From assembly GCA_030748435.1 (NCBI GenBank), contig JASMLZ010000058.1:62001-126000 (forward strand): a stretch of DNA of 64,000 nt. Direction: 5' to 3'. Within the stretch, counting starts at the first letter, position 1; each line of letters begins with the position of its first letter. Positions 1 through 8,779 of the stretch are shown here, piece by piece. The notes below the pieces were generated by a model, which made no database searches, was not told the origin of the DNA, and saw only the letters and a program-made list of their open reading frames with translations. The DNA is from Gammaproteobacteria bacterium (GTDB lineage: Bacteria > Pseudomonadota > Gammaproteobacteria > Pseudomonadales > Balneatricaceae). The position numbers and the translations under genes are program-made.

Positions 1-764
1 AAACCAAGATGCTGCCCCAAGGTGACGTTCTGATATCCTTGATTGGCAATATTTACCAAACGGGTCCATACCTGTTCTGGCGCTGGTAGATAAATATGTT
101 CCATCTGAATGCCTTTGTGAGGCACTACATTAAGGGTTCCTTTATCAGTCAAGGAAACCCTGGCAAAACCAACATCAACAGGATTGTTCTTGCTAATAGG
201 CTGATCGTTAACCTTAACGATTTTGCCGCCCCACTTACGTTTAACCTGATCATTCAAGTCCCAAGCCAAGAGTTTAGAACGATAGGCCTGAATAACCATG
301 ACATCATTTACAGCTATGCCATCACCAGCTTTGATAGTTGGTTTGCTGGCTTTTTCGCCAGCCACATGCACAACTAAACTTACTGTAGCACTATCTTCTT
401 CTCCAACATCATTTTGCGCTGTGTAGGTAAACTCATTGCTACCAACATAAGGCCCGGGCATATGTAAAAAACCGGGTAATAACTTAGAGCCGGTGAAGGA
501 TCCCCACAACAAAAAAATCAATAATACAGAGACTATGGAAGCGGACTTATTGGAAACAACAGTACTCTCATCTCCAAAGGTAACAGTTTTTAAAGAATTA
601 TAATTTTTGCCCAAGCTTACTCCACGACGCACAGTGCGCCAAATAAATAAGCTGGCCAAAATAATGACGATATAACCAAATAAATAAGGCAATATCGAAC
701 TAATTGAAATAATGATATTTAAGGTTTCATTAGCCAAGTCAGAAAATACGCTGGATTCGTGCAT
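1..764 (-). CDS. tauC: TauC-type ABC transporter permease, N-terminal 254 codons (cut by window start)
   Basis: The reading frame is open from an ATG at 764 to the window edge. The ATG overlaps the tauB stop as TAATG, so the two are translationally coupled. Visible: hydrophobic segments near residues 14-42 and 75-92, then a periplasm-like stretch, and at 227-233 PAPEQVW followed by a typical start of a BPD permease core (PAP..VW..L). The permease domain itself lies outside the window. Residues about 110-134 (SNEFTYTAQNDVGEEDSA and onward) look like an Ig/VCBS/cadherin-type strand pair inserted between the membrane segments. The role, the membrane channel of a taurine importer, is inferred from tauA and tauB and from tpa and soe upstream. 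Long N-terminal extensions on TauC are, from memory, found in marine alphaproteobacteria; I cannot check this. Confidence 0.8.
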   Translation of the reverse strand, partial: MHESSVFSDLANETLNIIISISSILPYLFGYIVIILASLFIWRTVRRGVSLGKNYNSLKTVTFGDESTVVSNKSASIVSVLLIFLLWGSFTGSKLLPGFLHMPGPYVGSNEFTYTAQNDVGEEDSATVSLVVHVAGEKASKPTIKAGDGIAVNDVMVIQAYRSKLLAWDLNDQVKRKWGGKIVKVNDQPISKNNPVDVGFARVSLTDKGTLNVVPHKGIQMEHIYLPAPEQVWTRLVNIANQGYQNVTLGQHLG

Positions 765-1570
765 TAGTTGGCCCCCTCTGTTCTACCCATAATTTCTTCT
801 TCCATTTCCCAGATCATAGCTAATATCTCTTCGCGCTTGGCTGTGTAATCCGGGTGTTTTTTTACTTCCCGCAAATCAGCACCAACACCAAGGTCTGCAA
901 ACGGCAGATAATATTCCTTGTGCACCCTACCAGGACGTGGTGCCATAACCAATAAACGCTCTCCAAGCAGCAATGCTTCTTCCACAGAGTGGGTAATCAA
1001 GATGATGGTTTTGCCCGTTTCTTTCCATAGATCCAACACCAAAGACTGCATTTTTTCTCGCGTCAAGGCATCCAGAGCACCCAGAGGTTCATCCATCAAA
1101 ATGACGTCAGGATCATTGGCCAAACAACGCGCCAAAGCAACCCTTTGTTGCATGCCGCCAGAAAGCTCATATACGGCCTTATCCTTAAAATCCTGCAGAC
1201 CAACTAACTCCAACAAGCGATCAACTTCCGGGGCACTCTTTGCCTTGGCCACACCTTTCATATCAGGCCCAAAGGATACATTCTTACGGACACTCATCCA
1301 CTCGAACAAGGCGCCTTGCTGAAAGACCATACCGCGTTCCGGGCCTGGGCCATTAATCAACTCGCCCTCAAGATGGATATCTCCGTCTGTAGGTGCCAGA
1401 AAACCAGCGATAATATTCAACAAAGTGGTTTTACCACAGCCAGATGGACCTAATACACTCAGCAATTGACCGGATTTGATGTCCAGGTTTATGTTTTTTA
1501 AGGCTTGGACAGACCCGCCGCCTGGCAAATCAAAACGCATAGATACATTTTCTATATGCAAATCAGACAC
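764..1570 (-). CDS. tauB: Taurine-type ABC transporter ATP-binding protein
   Basis: A 268-residue nucleotide-binding subunit that powers import from the cytoplasmic face. Motifs in order: Walker A GPSGCGKTT at about 41-49, Q-loop around FQQ 83-85, signature LSGGMQQR at about 136-143, Walker B VILMDEP at about 156-162 and the switch His in ITHS near 194. These place it in the SsuB/TauB/nitrate family of ATPases. It sits between tauA and tauC on the minus strand. A 14-bp hairpin separates it from tauA, so its transcript level may be lower than that of the binding protein. Substrate assignment rests on context; an aliphatic sulfonate or another nitrogen compound cannot be excluded from the ATPase alone. 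Confidence 0.9.
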   Translation of the reverse strand: MSDLHIENVSMRFDLPGGGSVQALKNINLDIKSGQLLSVLGPSGCGKTTLLNIIAGFLAPTDGDIHLEGELINGPGPERGMVFQQGALFEWMSVRKNVSFGPDMKGVAKAKSAPEVDRLLELVGLQDFKDKAVYELSGGMQQRVALARCLANDPDVILMDEPLGALDALTREKMQSLVLDLWKETGKTIILITHSVEEALLLGERLLVMAPRPGRVHKEYYLPFADLGVGADLREVKKHPDYTAKREEILAMIWEMEEEIMGRTEGAN

Positions 1571-1678
1571 ACTTATTCCTTCTAACTTTATTATTGATTA
1601 TAAAAGATATCGTAACTTGGTTATGAACCCAGCGGTTAAAACATGGAAACAGAAAGGGGGGCTCATTTATACTATGAG

Positions 1679-1720
1679 AAAACAGGAGTTTGGCAGCTAG
1701 CAGCCACCAAACTCTGTTTT
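1679..1720 (-). terminator. Intercistronic hairpin between tauA and tauB
   Basis: An imperfect inverted repeat has arms at 1679-1693 and 1707-1720: 14 pairs with one bulged base and a 13-nt loop. On the minus strand the 3' arm is followed by only a short T-rich stretch, so it is better read as a processing or partial-termination hairpin than a strong terminator. Such hairpins after a binding-protein gene commonly raise binding-protein mRNA relative to the membrane components; that role is inferred. Confidence 0.55.
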
Positions 1721-1736
1721 AAACTGGTCACTCAGC

Positions 1737-2735
1737 TTACATGCCACCAACTGCGGCTAAAGGTCCAGTTTCTACGTTGCCATCATAGCTGGCATTGGCT
1801 GATGGAATAGAGCCAGCATCTACAAACACTTGTGCCACTCCTTTCATAAAGCTTTGAGCACCACCGTCCAACCATTTGGCGGACAACTGTTCGTCAACAC
1901 TTGGGAAAACAAAAGTTGACAAAGAGCTGGCTGCATCTGCATTGCTCATACCGGCATCTTTAGCGATCATAGATAGCATAAAGTCAGGCTGGCTAGCATT
2001 CCAGGCAGCATTAGCATCAGCGGTTACTGCCAGGAACTTGGCAACAGTGTCACTGTTTTCTGCAACAAAATCAGCAGGCGCTGTGGTTACGTCAAATACC
2101 AGAATGCCCAATTCCTCTTTTTCTGCACCAGTTAGCAGTACATTACCACTTTCCTTCATACGGCGTAGAGCACCACCCCAGCCACAGGCCATATCAATAG
2201 CACCTTGAGCTAGTGCAACAGCACCTTCAGCGGGAGCCATATCAACGACCTCCAAGCTGCTTAAAGGCACGTTAAAGTGATTCATCTGCTTTAAGAAACC
2301 AAAGTGTGCGGCAGTACCCAGAGGCACAGCAACTTTCTTGCCAGCCAGATCACCAGCGGAATTCTTATCAATTTCAAGTTCGGAACGTACCACACAGTTG
2401 TCATTGTCAGAGTAAGACACAGCCACATCAACAATCTGCAAATCTTGACCGGCTGAGGTTGCAACCACAAAGGGTGGCACACCTTGAGATACTGAAATGT
2501 GAACATCACCAGACGCCATGGCAGCCGACATAGCAGTACCAGTATCAAAAGCAACCCAGTTGACTTTCATACCCAGAGCTTCGTCATAAGCACCAGACAC
2601 CTTGGCGGCTTGAAATGGCATGGGCCACTCAAGGAAGTATGCTACGGTAATTTCGTCAGCTGCTGTGGCGGCTGAAGCTCCGGCCATTAATCCTGAGGCA
2701 ACGGCTAGACTGGCCGCAATAGACTTTAACTTCAT
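1737..2735 (-). CDS. tauA: Taurine-type ABC transporter substrate-binding protein
   Basis: A 332-residue periplasmic binding protein that captures taurine and delivers it to TauC/TauB. The N-terminus is a classical Sec signal peptide (basic MKLK, hydrophobic core, ATA-A cleavage near residue 26). The rest has an NMT1/OpuAC-like type II binding fold with recognisable TauA-like stretches (ITVAYFLEWPMPFQ near the start and AIDMACGWGG in the middle). The start is supported by an AGGAGA ribosome binding site 6 nt upstream. It is the first gene of tauABC and is preceded by a 455-bp gap from soeC. Family assignment is firm. Taurine as the ligand is inferred mainly from tpa, tauR and soeABC nearby. 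Confidence 0.9.
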   Translation of the reverse strand: MKLKSIAASLAVASGLMAGASAATAADEITVAYFLEWPMPFQAAKVSGAYDEALGMKVNWVAFDTGTAMSAAMASGDVHISVSQGVPPFVVATSAGQDLQIVDVAVSYSDNDNCVVRSELEIDKNSAGDLAGKKVAVPLGTAAHFGFLKQMNHFNVPLSSLEVVDMAPAEGAVALAQGAIDMACGWGGALRRMKESGNVLLTGAEKEELGILVFDVTTAPADFVAENSDTVAKFLAVTADANAAWNASQPDFMLSMIAKDAGMSNADAASSLSTFVFPSVDEQLSAKWLDGGAQSFMKGVAQVFVDAGSIPSANASYDGNVETGPLAAVGGM

Positions 2736-3190
2736 TTTATTTCTCCTAGAAAATTATGATTTTTATAATTAAAAAACCAAGAGTAAACACTACTCTCATA
2801 AGTGAGCAGAGATTTGAATATACCCTTCCCAACAAAATAAGCCAAAGCCAGATCAACATCTTCAATAGGGCCAATAATCACTACTATTTCCTAGCCCCAA
2901 AAAATGTTGCTAAGTGCTGCTGACTTGCCTTCAGAATAGACCTATTATGATCAGGGCGCAAGCCATCAAAATCCAAATAACAATCATTGTTGGCGATTAA
3001 CGTCAACCACGCAAACTATTATGATAGCAACATTTATATGGGATTGTTGTCTATGTTGTCAGTATTTCAAGCCAACAATAACAGCCATTCTCAACTGCTA
3101 TTTTCCACCTAAATCTGGTAGCGTTGAATAGATCAATTACGCTTGTGGAGATTCGCACACAGCCGTCTAAAGCAAACTATAACGCGCTGA
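2736..3190 (-). promoter_or_regulatory. Intergenic region upstream of tauA, with a direct repeat
   Basis: There is no coding potential over 455 bp between soeC and tauA, both transcribed leftward, so tauABC probably has its own promoter here. Two exact copies of CTATTATGAT occur at 2942-2951 and 3016-3025, 74 bp apart, and a small palindrome AACAATcATTGTT lies around 2986-2998. These could be regulator sites, but no link to TauR can be shown from sequence. I did not identify a convincing -35/-10 pair. Confidence 0.4.
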
Positions 3191-4105
3191 TTAAACCCTC
3201 TGCTGCCCATGCAACAAACGCACAACGTGGCGTGCTTCAGCAAAAAACAACCAGCGCTCTGCCAGTAAGCCTGCCATCATGACCACAAATGCACCGAATA
3301 AGGTGTTTGCATCAGGCACCCAGCAAAGGGTGCACAAGGGCACGGCAAAGGTTGCTAGCATCATCATCCAGCGCATGCGTACCAGCTTTGTCTGGGCTAC
3401 ATCATACATAAATTCATTATTTAGAAAACTCGGTGCTGAGTGTCCGGCATCAAGTATACTAACCTTTTGGTTGCTGAAACCAGTAGCAGACTGAATGTCG
3501 ATAGTGCCCGGCACTTTAAAGCAAATAAAATAGCCCAGTTTCAGTAACGCGGTAAAGGCCACTAACACAGCCAGAACATTAGCCAAAGCAGAAATATCTA
3601 CACCATTCCAGGCTAAGAGCCAAGCCCAAGCCAAGCCACCACTGATGGTAGCAAACAATAAATATAAAGTCGGCACCAGAGGATGGTGCCATTGGCGAAT
3701 GGTTTTTAGGCTAGCGTAAATCATGGCCGTGACAAACACGATCGCCAAGCTCAGCAGTAAACACAACCCAGCCCACAGTATTATGCTGCTCCAGGTAAAA
3801 TAAATAGCCGCTGCATAAAGGGCTGCAATCGGGTACAACATAATGGCCAATACAGCTTCTCGGGATAACCAGGAAGAACGCCAGCGACTAAATGAACGCC
3901 AGGCATTTTTGGGGTTGGCCAGATGTTGTGTTGAAGCTACTAAGCCAATGCTGATCAGTACCATGGCAATCACACCGATAACCAATTTGGTTGGCACAGA
4001 TAAAAGCCAAAAACCAAATACTTCATTAGCACTTAACCAGCCCAACAACCCATAGCCAGCGCCAGCGGTCACCGTAAAAATCAATACAGAAAAAGCAGGA
4101 TGCAT
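3191..4105 (-). CDS. soeC: Sulfite dehydrogenase membrane anchor subunit (DmsC family)
   Basis: A 304-residue polytopic protein of the DmsC anchor family, with about eight hydrophobic segments spread along its length. It would hold the SoeAB catalytic dimer on the cytoplasmic side of the membrane and pass electrons to quinone. It lies 23 bp downstream of soeB in the same operon. The family also includes DMSO reductase anchors. The sulfite assignment comes from the SoeA and SoeB partners, which lack a Tat signal, and from the taurine genes on both sides. The long gap to tauA suggests this is the last gene of the soe transcript. Confidence 0.8.
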   Translation of the reverse strand: MHPAFSVLIFTVTAGAGYGLLGWLSANEVFGFWLLSVPTKLVIGVIAMVLISIGLVASTQHLANPKNAWRSFSRWRSSWLSREAVLAIMLYPIAALYAAAIYFTWSSIILWAGLCLLLSLAIVFVTAMIYASLKTIRQWHHPLVPTLYLLFATISGGLAWAWLLAWNGVDISALANVLAVLVAFTALLKLGYFICFKVPGTIDIQSATGFSNQKVSILDAGHSAPSFLNNEFMYDVAQTKLVRMRWMMMLATFAVPLCTLCWVPDANTLFGAFVVMMAGLLAERWLFFAEARHVVRLLHGQQRV

Positions 4106-4128
4106 GATAAAAGCCTCTCAATAACCAT

Positions 4129-4812
4129 CTAGCGATGAATAATACGGTTAACTATTTTTTTCACTGTACCCAGTACACTACCACCCTGGGGGCGTGGTGC
4201 TGATTCACGAGGTGGTAAATAGGTATTTACCGGGTTGTAGCCCAGCTCCGGCATTAACGGCTGACCGTCGCGTTCGCGTTGTAATTTAGATACATCAGAT
4301 TCCGGATCATCAAAGTCGCCAAATACACGGGACTGGGTTGGGCAGGTTATCACGCAGGCTGGCTGACGCTCTGATTCTGGTAATTGCTGATCGTAAATAC
4401 GATCAACACACAAGGTGCACTTCTTCATGGTGCCAGAGCCAGGATCCAGCTCACGAGCACCATAAGGACAAGCCCAGGCACAGAGATTACAGCCCATACA
4501 ACGGCTTTGGTCAATAAGTACAATGCCGTCCTCACTACGCTTGTAAGATGCACCCGTAGGGCAAACGGTAACGCACGCGGCATCATCACAGTGCATACAG
4601 GATAAAGGCATATTCACCGTTTTACTGTCTGGACTAACACCAACTTCAAAGGTGCGAATACGATTCAGCCAGGCACCATTGGGATCCTTGCCATAGGGTC
4701 TGGTATCAGTCAGAGGGCCAATGGTGCCTGAGGTATTCCATTGTTTACAAGCTGTCGCACAGGCGTGGCAGCCAACACAGGTATCGAGATCAATTGCTAA
4801 ACCCAGTTTCAC
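4129..4812 (-). CDS. soeB: Sulfite dehydrogenase iron-sulfur subunit
   Basis: A 227-residue electron-transfer subunit with four [4Fe-4S] sites. Cysteine groups: CVGCHACATAC at 12-22, CMHCDDAACVTVCP, CMGCNLCAWACPYGA, and a last site made of CTLC plus CVITCP. It carries electrons from the molybdenum subunit to the membrane anchor. There is no signal peptide, so the complex faces the cytoplasm, as for SoeABC of Allochromatium and Ruegeria. The gene is 2 bp from soeA and clearly co-transcribed. Close relatives include DmsB and PsrB, so the substrate is set by SoeA, not by this protein. Confidence 0.87.
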   Translation of the reverse strand: MKLGLAIDLDTCVGCHACATACKQWNTSGTIGPLTDTRPYGKDPNGAWLNRIRTFEVGVSPDSKTVNMPLSCMHCDDAACVTVCPTGASYKRSEDGIVLIDQSRCMGCNLCAWACPYGARELDPGSGTMKKCTLCVDRIYDQQLPESERQPACVITCPTQSRVFGDFDDPESDVSKLQRERDGQPLMPELGYNPVNTYLPPRESAPRPQGGSVLGTVKKIVNRIIHR

Positions 4813-4814
4813 CC

Positions 4815-7733
4815 TTATTTACCTCCCTTGCCGGTCGTAGAAGAGCGGCCCAGAACATCGGCCCAGCTGCGCTTTAAATTAATATTGGGGTGAGAGGCAT
4901 AGGCTTGCTGAATCGGTGCAGAGGTAAAACCCGGCAAAGGTTTGAGGGGGGCAAATTGTGGCCAACTACCCTCTTCTCCAGCAGCAGCAGCGGTAATCTT
5001 TACTCGCAGATCATACCATGCGGCCTGACCCGTGATGGGGTCTGAATTGGTTATACGTTGCTCTGCTGTATCTTCAGGCAGAAGCTCATTAATCAGATGG
5101 TTTAATAAAAAACCTTGCTTGGCTTCATTGGTATCTTGGCTTAAGCCCCAGGCACCGCCCTGCTTGCCAATAGCATTCCAGGTCCAAACCGTATTCGGAT
5201 TGACACCTTCCATATGTTTAACTTGCACACGAATCTTGCCGGAGCGTGATTCTACCCAGGCCCAGGCAAAATCGGCAATCCCCATATTCAGCGCTGTCTG
5301 GCGATGCATATACAGATAGTTCTGTGACATAATTTGGCGCAACCAGGCATTCTGCGAATCCCAGGAATGGTACATAAACATAGGGCGCTGGGTGATAGCG
5401 AAAAATGGGTACTCCTGAGCATCTTCAGTTTGCTGTTCCAAAGGCCTGTAATAGCAAGGCAAGGGGTCAAAATAACGTATTAAACGCTGTTTATGGTGTT
5501 CTTCCGTTGGCTGTGGCCCAGCATATAATCCTTGTCCGGCCAAACGAAACTTTTGCAGTGTTTCAGAGTAGATTTCTATAACAATCTGCTCTGTACTACC
5601 TACCCATGCTGCTTCTTTGGCTAATTGCAAATAGTCCAGATTGGCATGCCGCATATAGCGTTGATTCGGTGCCAGTTCATACTTAAAGAAGCACTCGTTG
5701 TCCTCATAGGCCTCCCACTGTTTGGGGTTTGGCGCCCCACGCAGTTGTTGATCCCCCTTCTCTCCCCGCCAACCAGCCAAAAAGCCGATGCCGGGGGCGC
5801 GCTCAAAATTAATAATAAAATCTTTATAATCCTGAAACTTGGGTTTGCCTTCTTGATCAGTAAAGGCGGGGAATTTTAAGCGTCCTGCCAATTCCACCAT
5901 TACTTCTTGCCAACTACGCACATCACGATCAGCAGCTAGCACAGGCATACGAATAGAGTCACAGGCAGCATCAGGCTCTGATATGGGCCGATCCAACATG
6001 GAAATAGTGTCATAACGTTCCAGATAGGTAGTATCTGGCAATACCAAATCAGAAAAGGCCACGGTTTCAGAATTAAAGGCATCACAAGTAACGATAAACG
6101 GGATCTTATAATTGCCCTCAGCATCCTTAGCCCGCAGCATATCCATGGTAGCAGCCGTATTCATACTGGAATTCCAGGCCATATTGGCCATAAATAACAT
6201 CAAGGTATCAATAGGATAAGGATCACCAGCTACCGCATTACTAATAACCATATGCATTAGACCATGGGCAGCAATAGGAGCATCCCAGGAATAAGCCTTA
6301 TCAATTCGCTGAGGCTGACCCTGCTCATCAAGCAACAAGTCTTCCGGGCAATTAGGGAAACCTAGTGGGGCCGATTCCAAAGGTGTGTTTGGTATATTGC
6401 CTTTGGCTGGTTTTATAGGTGGCACGATATGTTTGGGAAAAGGTGGCTTCGCCAGATGCCCACCAGGACAATCTATTGTACCTAGTAATACTTGCAATAG
6501 ATGCAAAGCCCGACAAGTCTGAAAACCATTGGAATGGGCAGATACACCACGCATAGCATGCATAGACACAGGGCGGCCAATAAACTGCTGTTGTTTGCGC
6601 CCTGCCCAATCAGTCCATTCAATATCAAGGGTAATGGATTCCTGAAATGCCACATGGGCCATTTCCAGGGCAATACGCTCGATGGTCGCCGCCTCAATAC
6701 CACACTCCAGGGCCGCCGCTTCAGGGCAGTATTGTGGGTCCATATACTTGTCGTACAAAATACTAAATGCCGTGCGTACTGACACGCCGTCCGGGGTGGT
6801 ATAGTCGCCCAATAAAGCCGGAGCGGTATCGACACTAGCAGCAGATACAAATTGCTCAGTAAGCTGATCGTATACCTGAGTACCACCATCCTTATCACGC
6901 CATAACAGGCCATCGCCAACCTGTCCCGGTGTATTGACCACCAGTTGTGGGGCGTTGGTATAGCGAATCAGAAATTCATCATCAATTTGTCCATCACGCA
7001 ACAACACATGAATCATGGCCATAGCCAAGATGCCATCAGTGCCGGGTTTAATTGCTAACCATTCATCGGCAATGGCCTGATAACCTGTTCTAACAGGATT
7101 AACAGCAACAAACTTGGCCCCACGCTCCTTTAGCTTTTTTAAGCCCAACTTAATTGGATTAGAAGCATGATCCTCTGCTACACCCCACATGACAAAATAC
7201 TTGGTATTGTCCCAATCCGGGTCGCCAAATTCCCAGAAAGCATGGCCCATAGTATAAAGGCCGGCAGCGGCCATATTGACCGAACAAAAACCACCATGAG
7301 CTGCCCAGTTATAGGTGCCAAATTGCGTAGCCCATAATCCTGTTAGCGCCTGCATTTGATCACGCCCGGTAAAATAGGCCAGACGTTTAGGGTCAGTTGC
7401 ACGAATATTAGCCAAACGAGTGGTCAAGATATCCAAAGCCCTATCCCAACTGATTTCTTCAAATTCAGCGGCACCACGTTCACTTTCAGGTTTACGCAAT
7501 AGGGGTTGGCGAAGTTTAGCTGGCGAAAGCTGCTTCATAATGCCAGAGTTACCTTTGGCACAAAGCACACCTTTATTAACCGGATGGTTAGGGTTGCCCT
7601 GAATAAAACGAATCTGATCGTTTTCCAGAGTGACTTTTATTCCACAACGACAAGCACACATATAGCAAGTCGTATACTTGTGCTCTTGATTCTGGTGATC
7701 TTCGAACTGAGGCAATGCGGAGGCATTTGGCAT
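4815..7733 (-). CDS. soeA: Cytoplasmic sulfite dehydrogenase molybdopterin subunit (SoeA-like)
   Basis: A 972-residue molybdopterin oxidoreductase of the CISM/DMSO reductase superfamily. The N-terminal [4Fe-4S] motif is C23-x2-C26-x3-C30 with C58 further on. There is no twin-arginine signal. GGFCSVNMAAAG around residue 150 places a Cys where the molybdenum ligand is expected (inferred by pattern). Absence of a Tat signal and the ABC subunit layout match SoeABC, which oxidises sulfite to sulfate in the cytoplasm. In Ruegeria pomeroyi SoeABC handles sulfite released from taurine. Here soeABC lies between tpa and tauABC on the same strand, which supports that reading. The alternative, a DmsA-type reductase, fits less well because DmsA is Tat-exported. 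Confidence 0.82.
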   Translation of the reverse strand: MPNASALPQFEDHQNQEHKYTTCYMCACRCGIKVTLENDQIRFIQGNPNHPVNKGVLCAKGNSGIMKQLSPAKLRQPLLRKPESERGAAEFEEISWDRALDILTTRLANIRATDPKRLAYFTGRDQMQALTGLWATQFGTYNWAAHGGFCSVNMAAAGLYTMGHAFWEFGDPDWDNTKYFVMWGVAEDHASNPIKLGLKKLKERGAKFVAVNPVRTGYQAIADEWLAIKPGTDGILAMAMIHVLLRDGQIDDEFLIRYTNAPQLVVNTPGQVGDGLLWRDKDGGTQVYDQLTEQFVSAASVDTAPALLGDYTTPDGVSVRTAFSILYDKYMDPQYCPEAAALECGIEAATIERIALEMAHVAFQESITLDIEWTDWAGRKQQQFIGRPVSMHAMRGVSAHSNGFQTCRALHLLQVLLGTIDCPGGHLAKPPFPKHIVPPIKPAKGNIPNTPLESAPLGFPNCPEDLLLDEQGQPQRIDKAYSWDAPIAAHGLMHMVISNAVAGDPYPIDTLMLFMANMAWNSSMNTAATMDMLRAKDAEGNYKIPFIVTCDAFNSETVAFSDLVLPDTTYLERYDTISMLDRPISEPDAACDSIRMPVLAADRDVRSWQEVMVELAGRLKFPAFTDQEGKPKFQDYKDFIINFERAPGIGFLAGWRGEKGDQQLRGAPNPKQWEAYEDNECFFKYELAPNQRYMRHANLDYLQLAKEAAWVGSTEQIVIEIYSETLQKFRLAGQGLYAGPQPTEEHHKQRLIRYFDPLPCYYRPLEQQTEDAQEYPFFAITQRPMFMYHSWDSQNAWLRQIMSQNYLYMHRQTALNMGIADFAWAWVESRSGKIRVQVKHMEGVNPNTVWTWNAIGKQGGAWGLSQDTNEAKQGFLLNHLINELLPEDTAEQRITNSDPITGQAAWYDLRVKITAAAAGEEGSWPQFAPLKPLPGFTSAPIQQAYASHPNINLKRSWADVLGRSSTTGKGGK

Positions 7734-7846
7734 AGTGTCTTATTCTTGTGGCGACAAAGCCCATAAGCATAAGATATGCAGTTTGGTCTGCCAATAACCA
7801 ACCTGCATTAATATGTAGTGCCAGTGTAAGTGCTTGACTTGTACTA

Positions 7847-8050
7847 TTAACCTGCCAGTCCCGCGAAAGATGAGATTACTTCCGGGGTGGGTAAAACTGT
7901 AACTGGCGTAGAATATCCAAGTGACGTTCCCGCTTCGGCAACATCACTAATTTGTTCCTGCGGCAAGGCACAAGCTGACAGCTTAGTCTGGTAATGCGGC
8001 GCCACATCATGAATAGTGGAGTCTATTTGAATTGCATGGAGGGTGCTCAT
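7847..8050 (-). CDS. Small hypothetical protein, 67 aa
   Basis: A short open frame with an AGAGG ribosome binding site about 6 nt before the ATG (MSTLHAIQIDST...). It is soluble in character, with no signal peptide, membrane segment or recognised motif. It lies 113 bp upstream of soeA on the same strand and downstream of the DUF442 gene, so it could be co-transcribed with soeABC or act as an upstream leader. I do not recognise the family. It may be a chance frame, although its codon content resembles its neighbours. Confidence 0.4.
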   Translation of the reverse strand: MSTLHAIQIDSTIHDVAPHYQTKLSACALPQEQISDVAEAGTSLGYSTPVTVLPTPEVISSFAGLAG

Positions 8051-8193
8051 ATAAACCTCTGACCCAAAGTCAGTTTTTCATTTTTGGCACCAAACAAAAA
8101 AACAAACTGGCACCATAGAGTCACTACTATAGCACCAGCTTTCAATAATGTAATGGAATAAATAGTACTTTATTTATGCCTATTTTGCATAAG

Positions 8194-8574
8194 TTAGAGA
8201 GCTAGCTTTAACCCGGTTGGCGCAACCAGTTTAGCCACGTCAATATTAGCAGGCTGAGCCCGTGCCCAAAGATTGATAGACCGCGTGCCAGTGCGACAAA
8301 AAGCCAGCACTTTATTATGGCTATCCAGAATAGACTGTACTTCAGCCACCGTTTCGGCAGGAAAATTCATGCCAAAAACCGGGACAAAAATATACTTCAG
8401 ACCCTGTGCCTCAGCGGCCGCTTGTAAATCTTTATTACTAGAGGGGTGGCCAGGCTCGTCATCTGGCCTGTTATTGATTACGGTGCTATAGCCCAAAGCT
8501 TTTACTGCTACCATATCGCTCTCTAGTAGCTGCGGCGCAACGCCAAAGGTGCTGGTAACGGAAATAATTGCCAT
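8194..8574 (-). CDS. DUF442 / TIGR01244 family phosphatase-like or sulfur-transferase-like protein
   Basis: About 126 residues with the dual-specificity phosphatase-like fold of the DUF442 (beta-lactamase hydrolase-like) family. Key features are the NNRPDDEP segment and the P-loop FCRTGTRSINLWA with the catalytic Cys and Arg. The reading frame extends upstream to 8670, but the domain begins at MAIISVTSTFG, so I place the start at 8574; the ribosome binding site there is weak. Members in sulfur oxidisers are sometimes called sulfur transferases, but the function is not established. Its position between tpa and soeABC suggests a link to sulfur handling; this is inference. Confidence 0.75.
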   Translation of the reverse strand: MAIISVTSTFGVAPQLLESDMVAVKALGYSTVINNRPDDEPGHPSSNKDLQAAAEAQGLKYIFVPVFGMNFPAETVAEVQSILDSHNKVLAFCRTGTRSINLWARAQPANIDVAKLVAPTGLKLAL

Positions 8575-8779
8575 ATATAAATCCAGATTAGGTGAACAGG
8601 TCAACCATCTTATATTGGCAAAATAGGATAGACAAGCACAAACCATGTGAGCGTCAAGGAAACTTCGCATAACCTAGTATGCTGATAAACCTTGTACTAC
8701 ATTATTATATTGACGGATTTGTGAATAACCCAGACCTTCCATAATACGGCAATAGATGATCTGGGTTTGACTGGTCTAA

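Noticed and set aside
3191-7733. Annotation as DMSO reductase DmsABC
   Set aside because: The catalytic subunit has no Tat signal and the locus is embedded in taurine genes; SoeABC explains subunits, location and context better. The families overlap, so a tree would settle it.
8575-8670. Longer start for the DUF442 protein
   Set aside because: The extra 32 residues have no domain similarity and the DUF442 domain begins at the internal Met.
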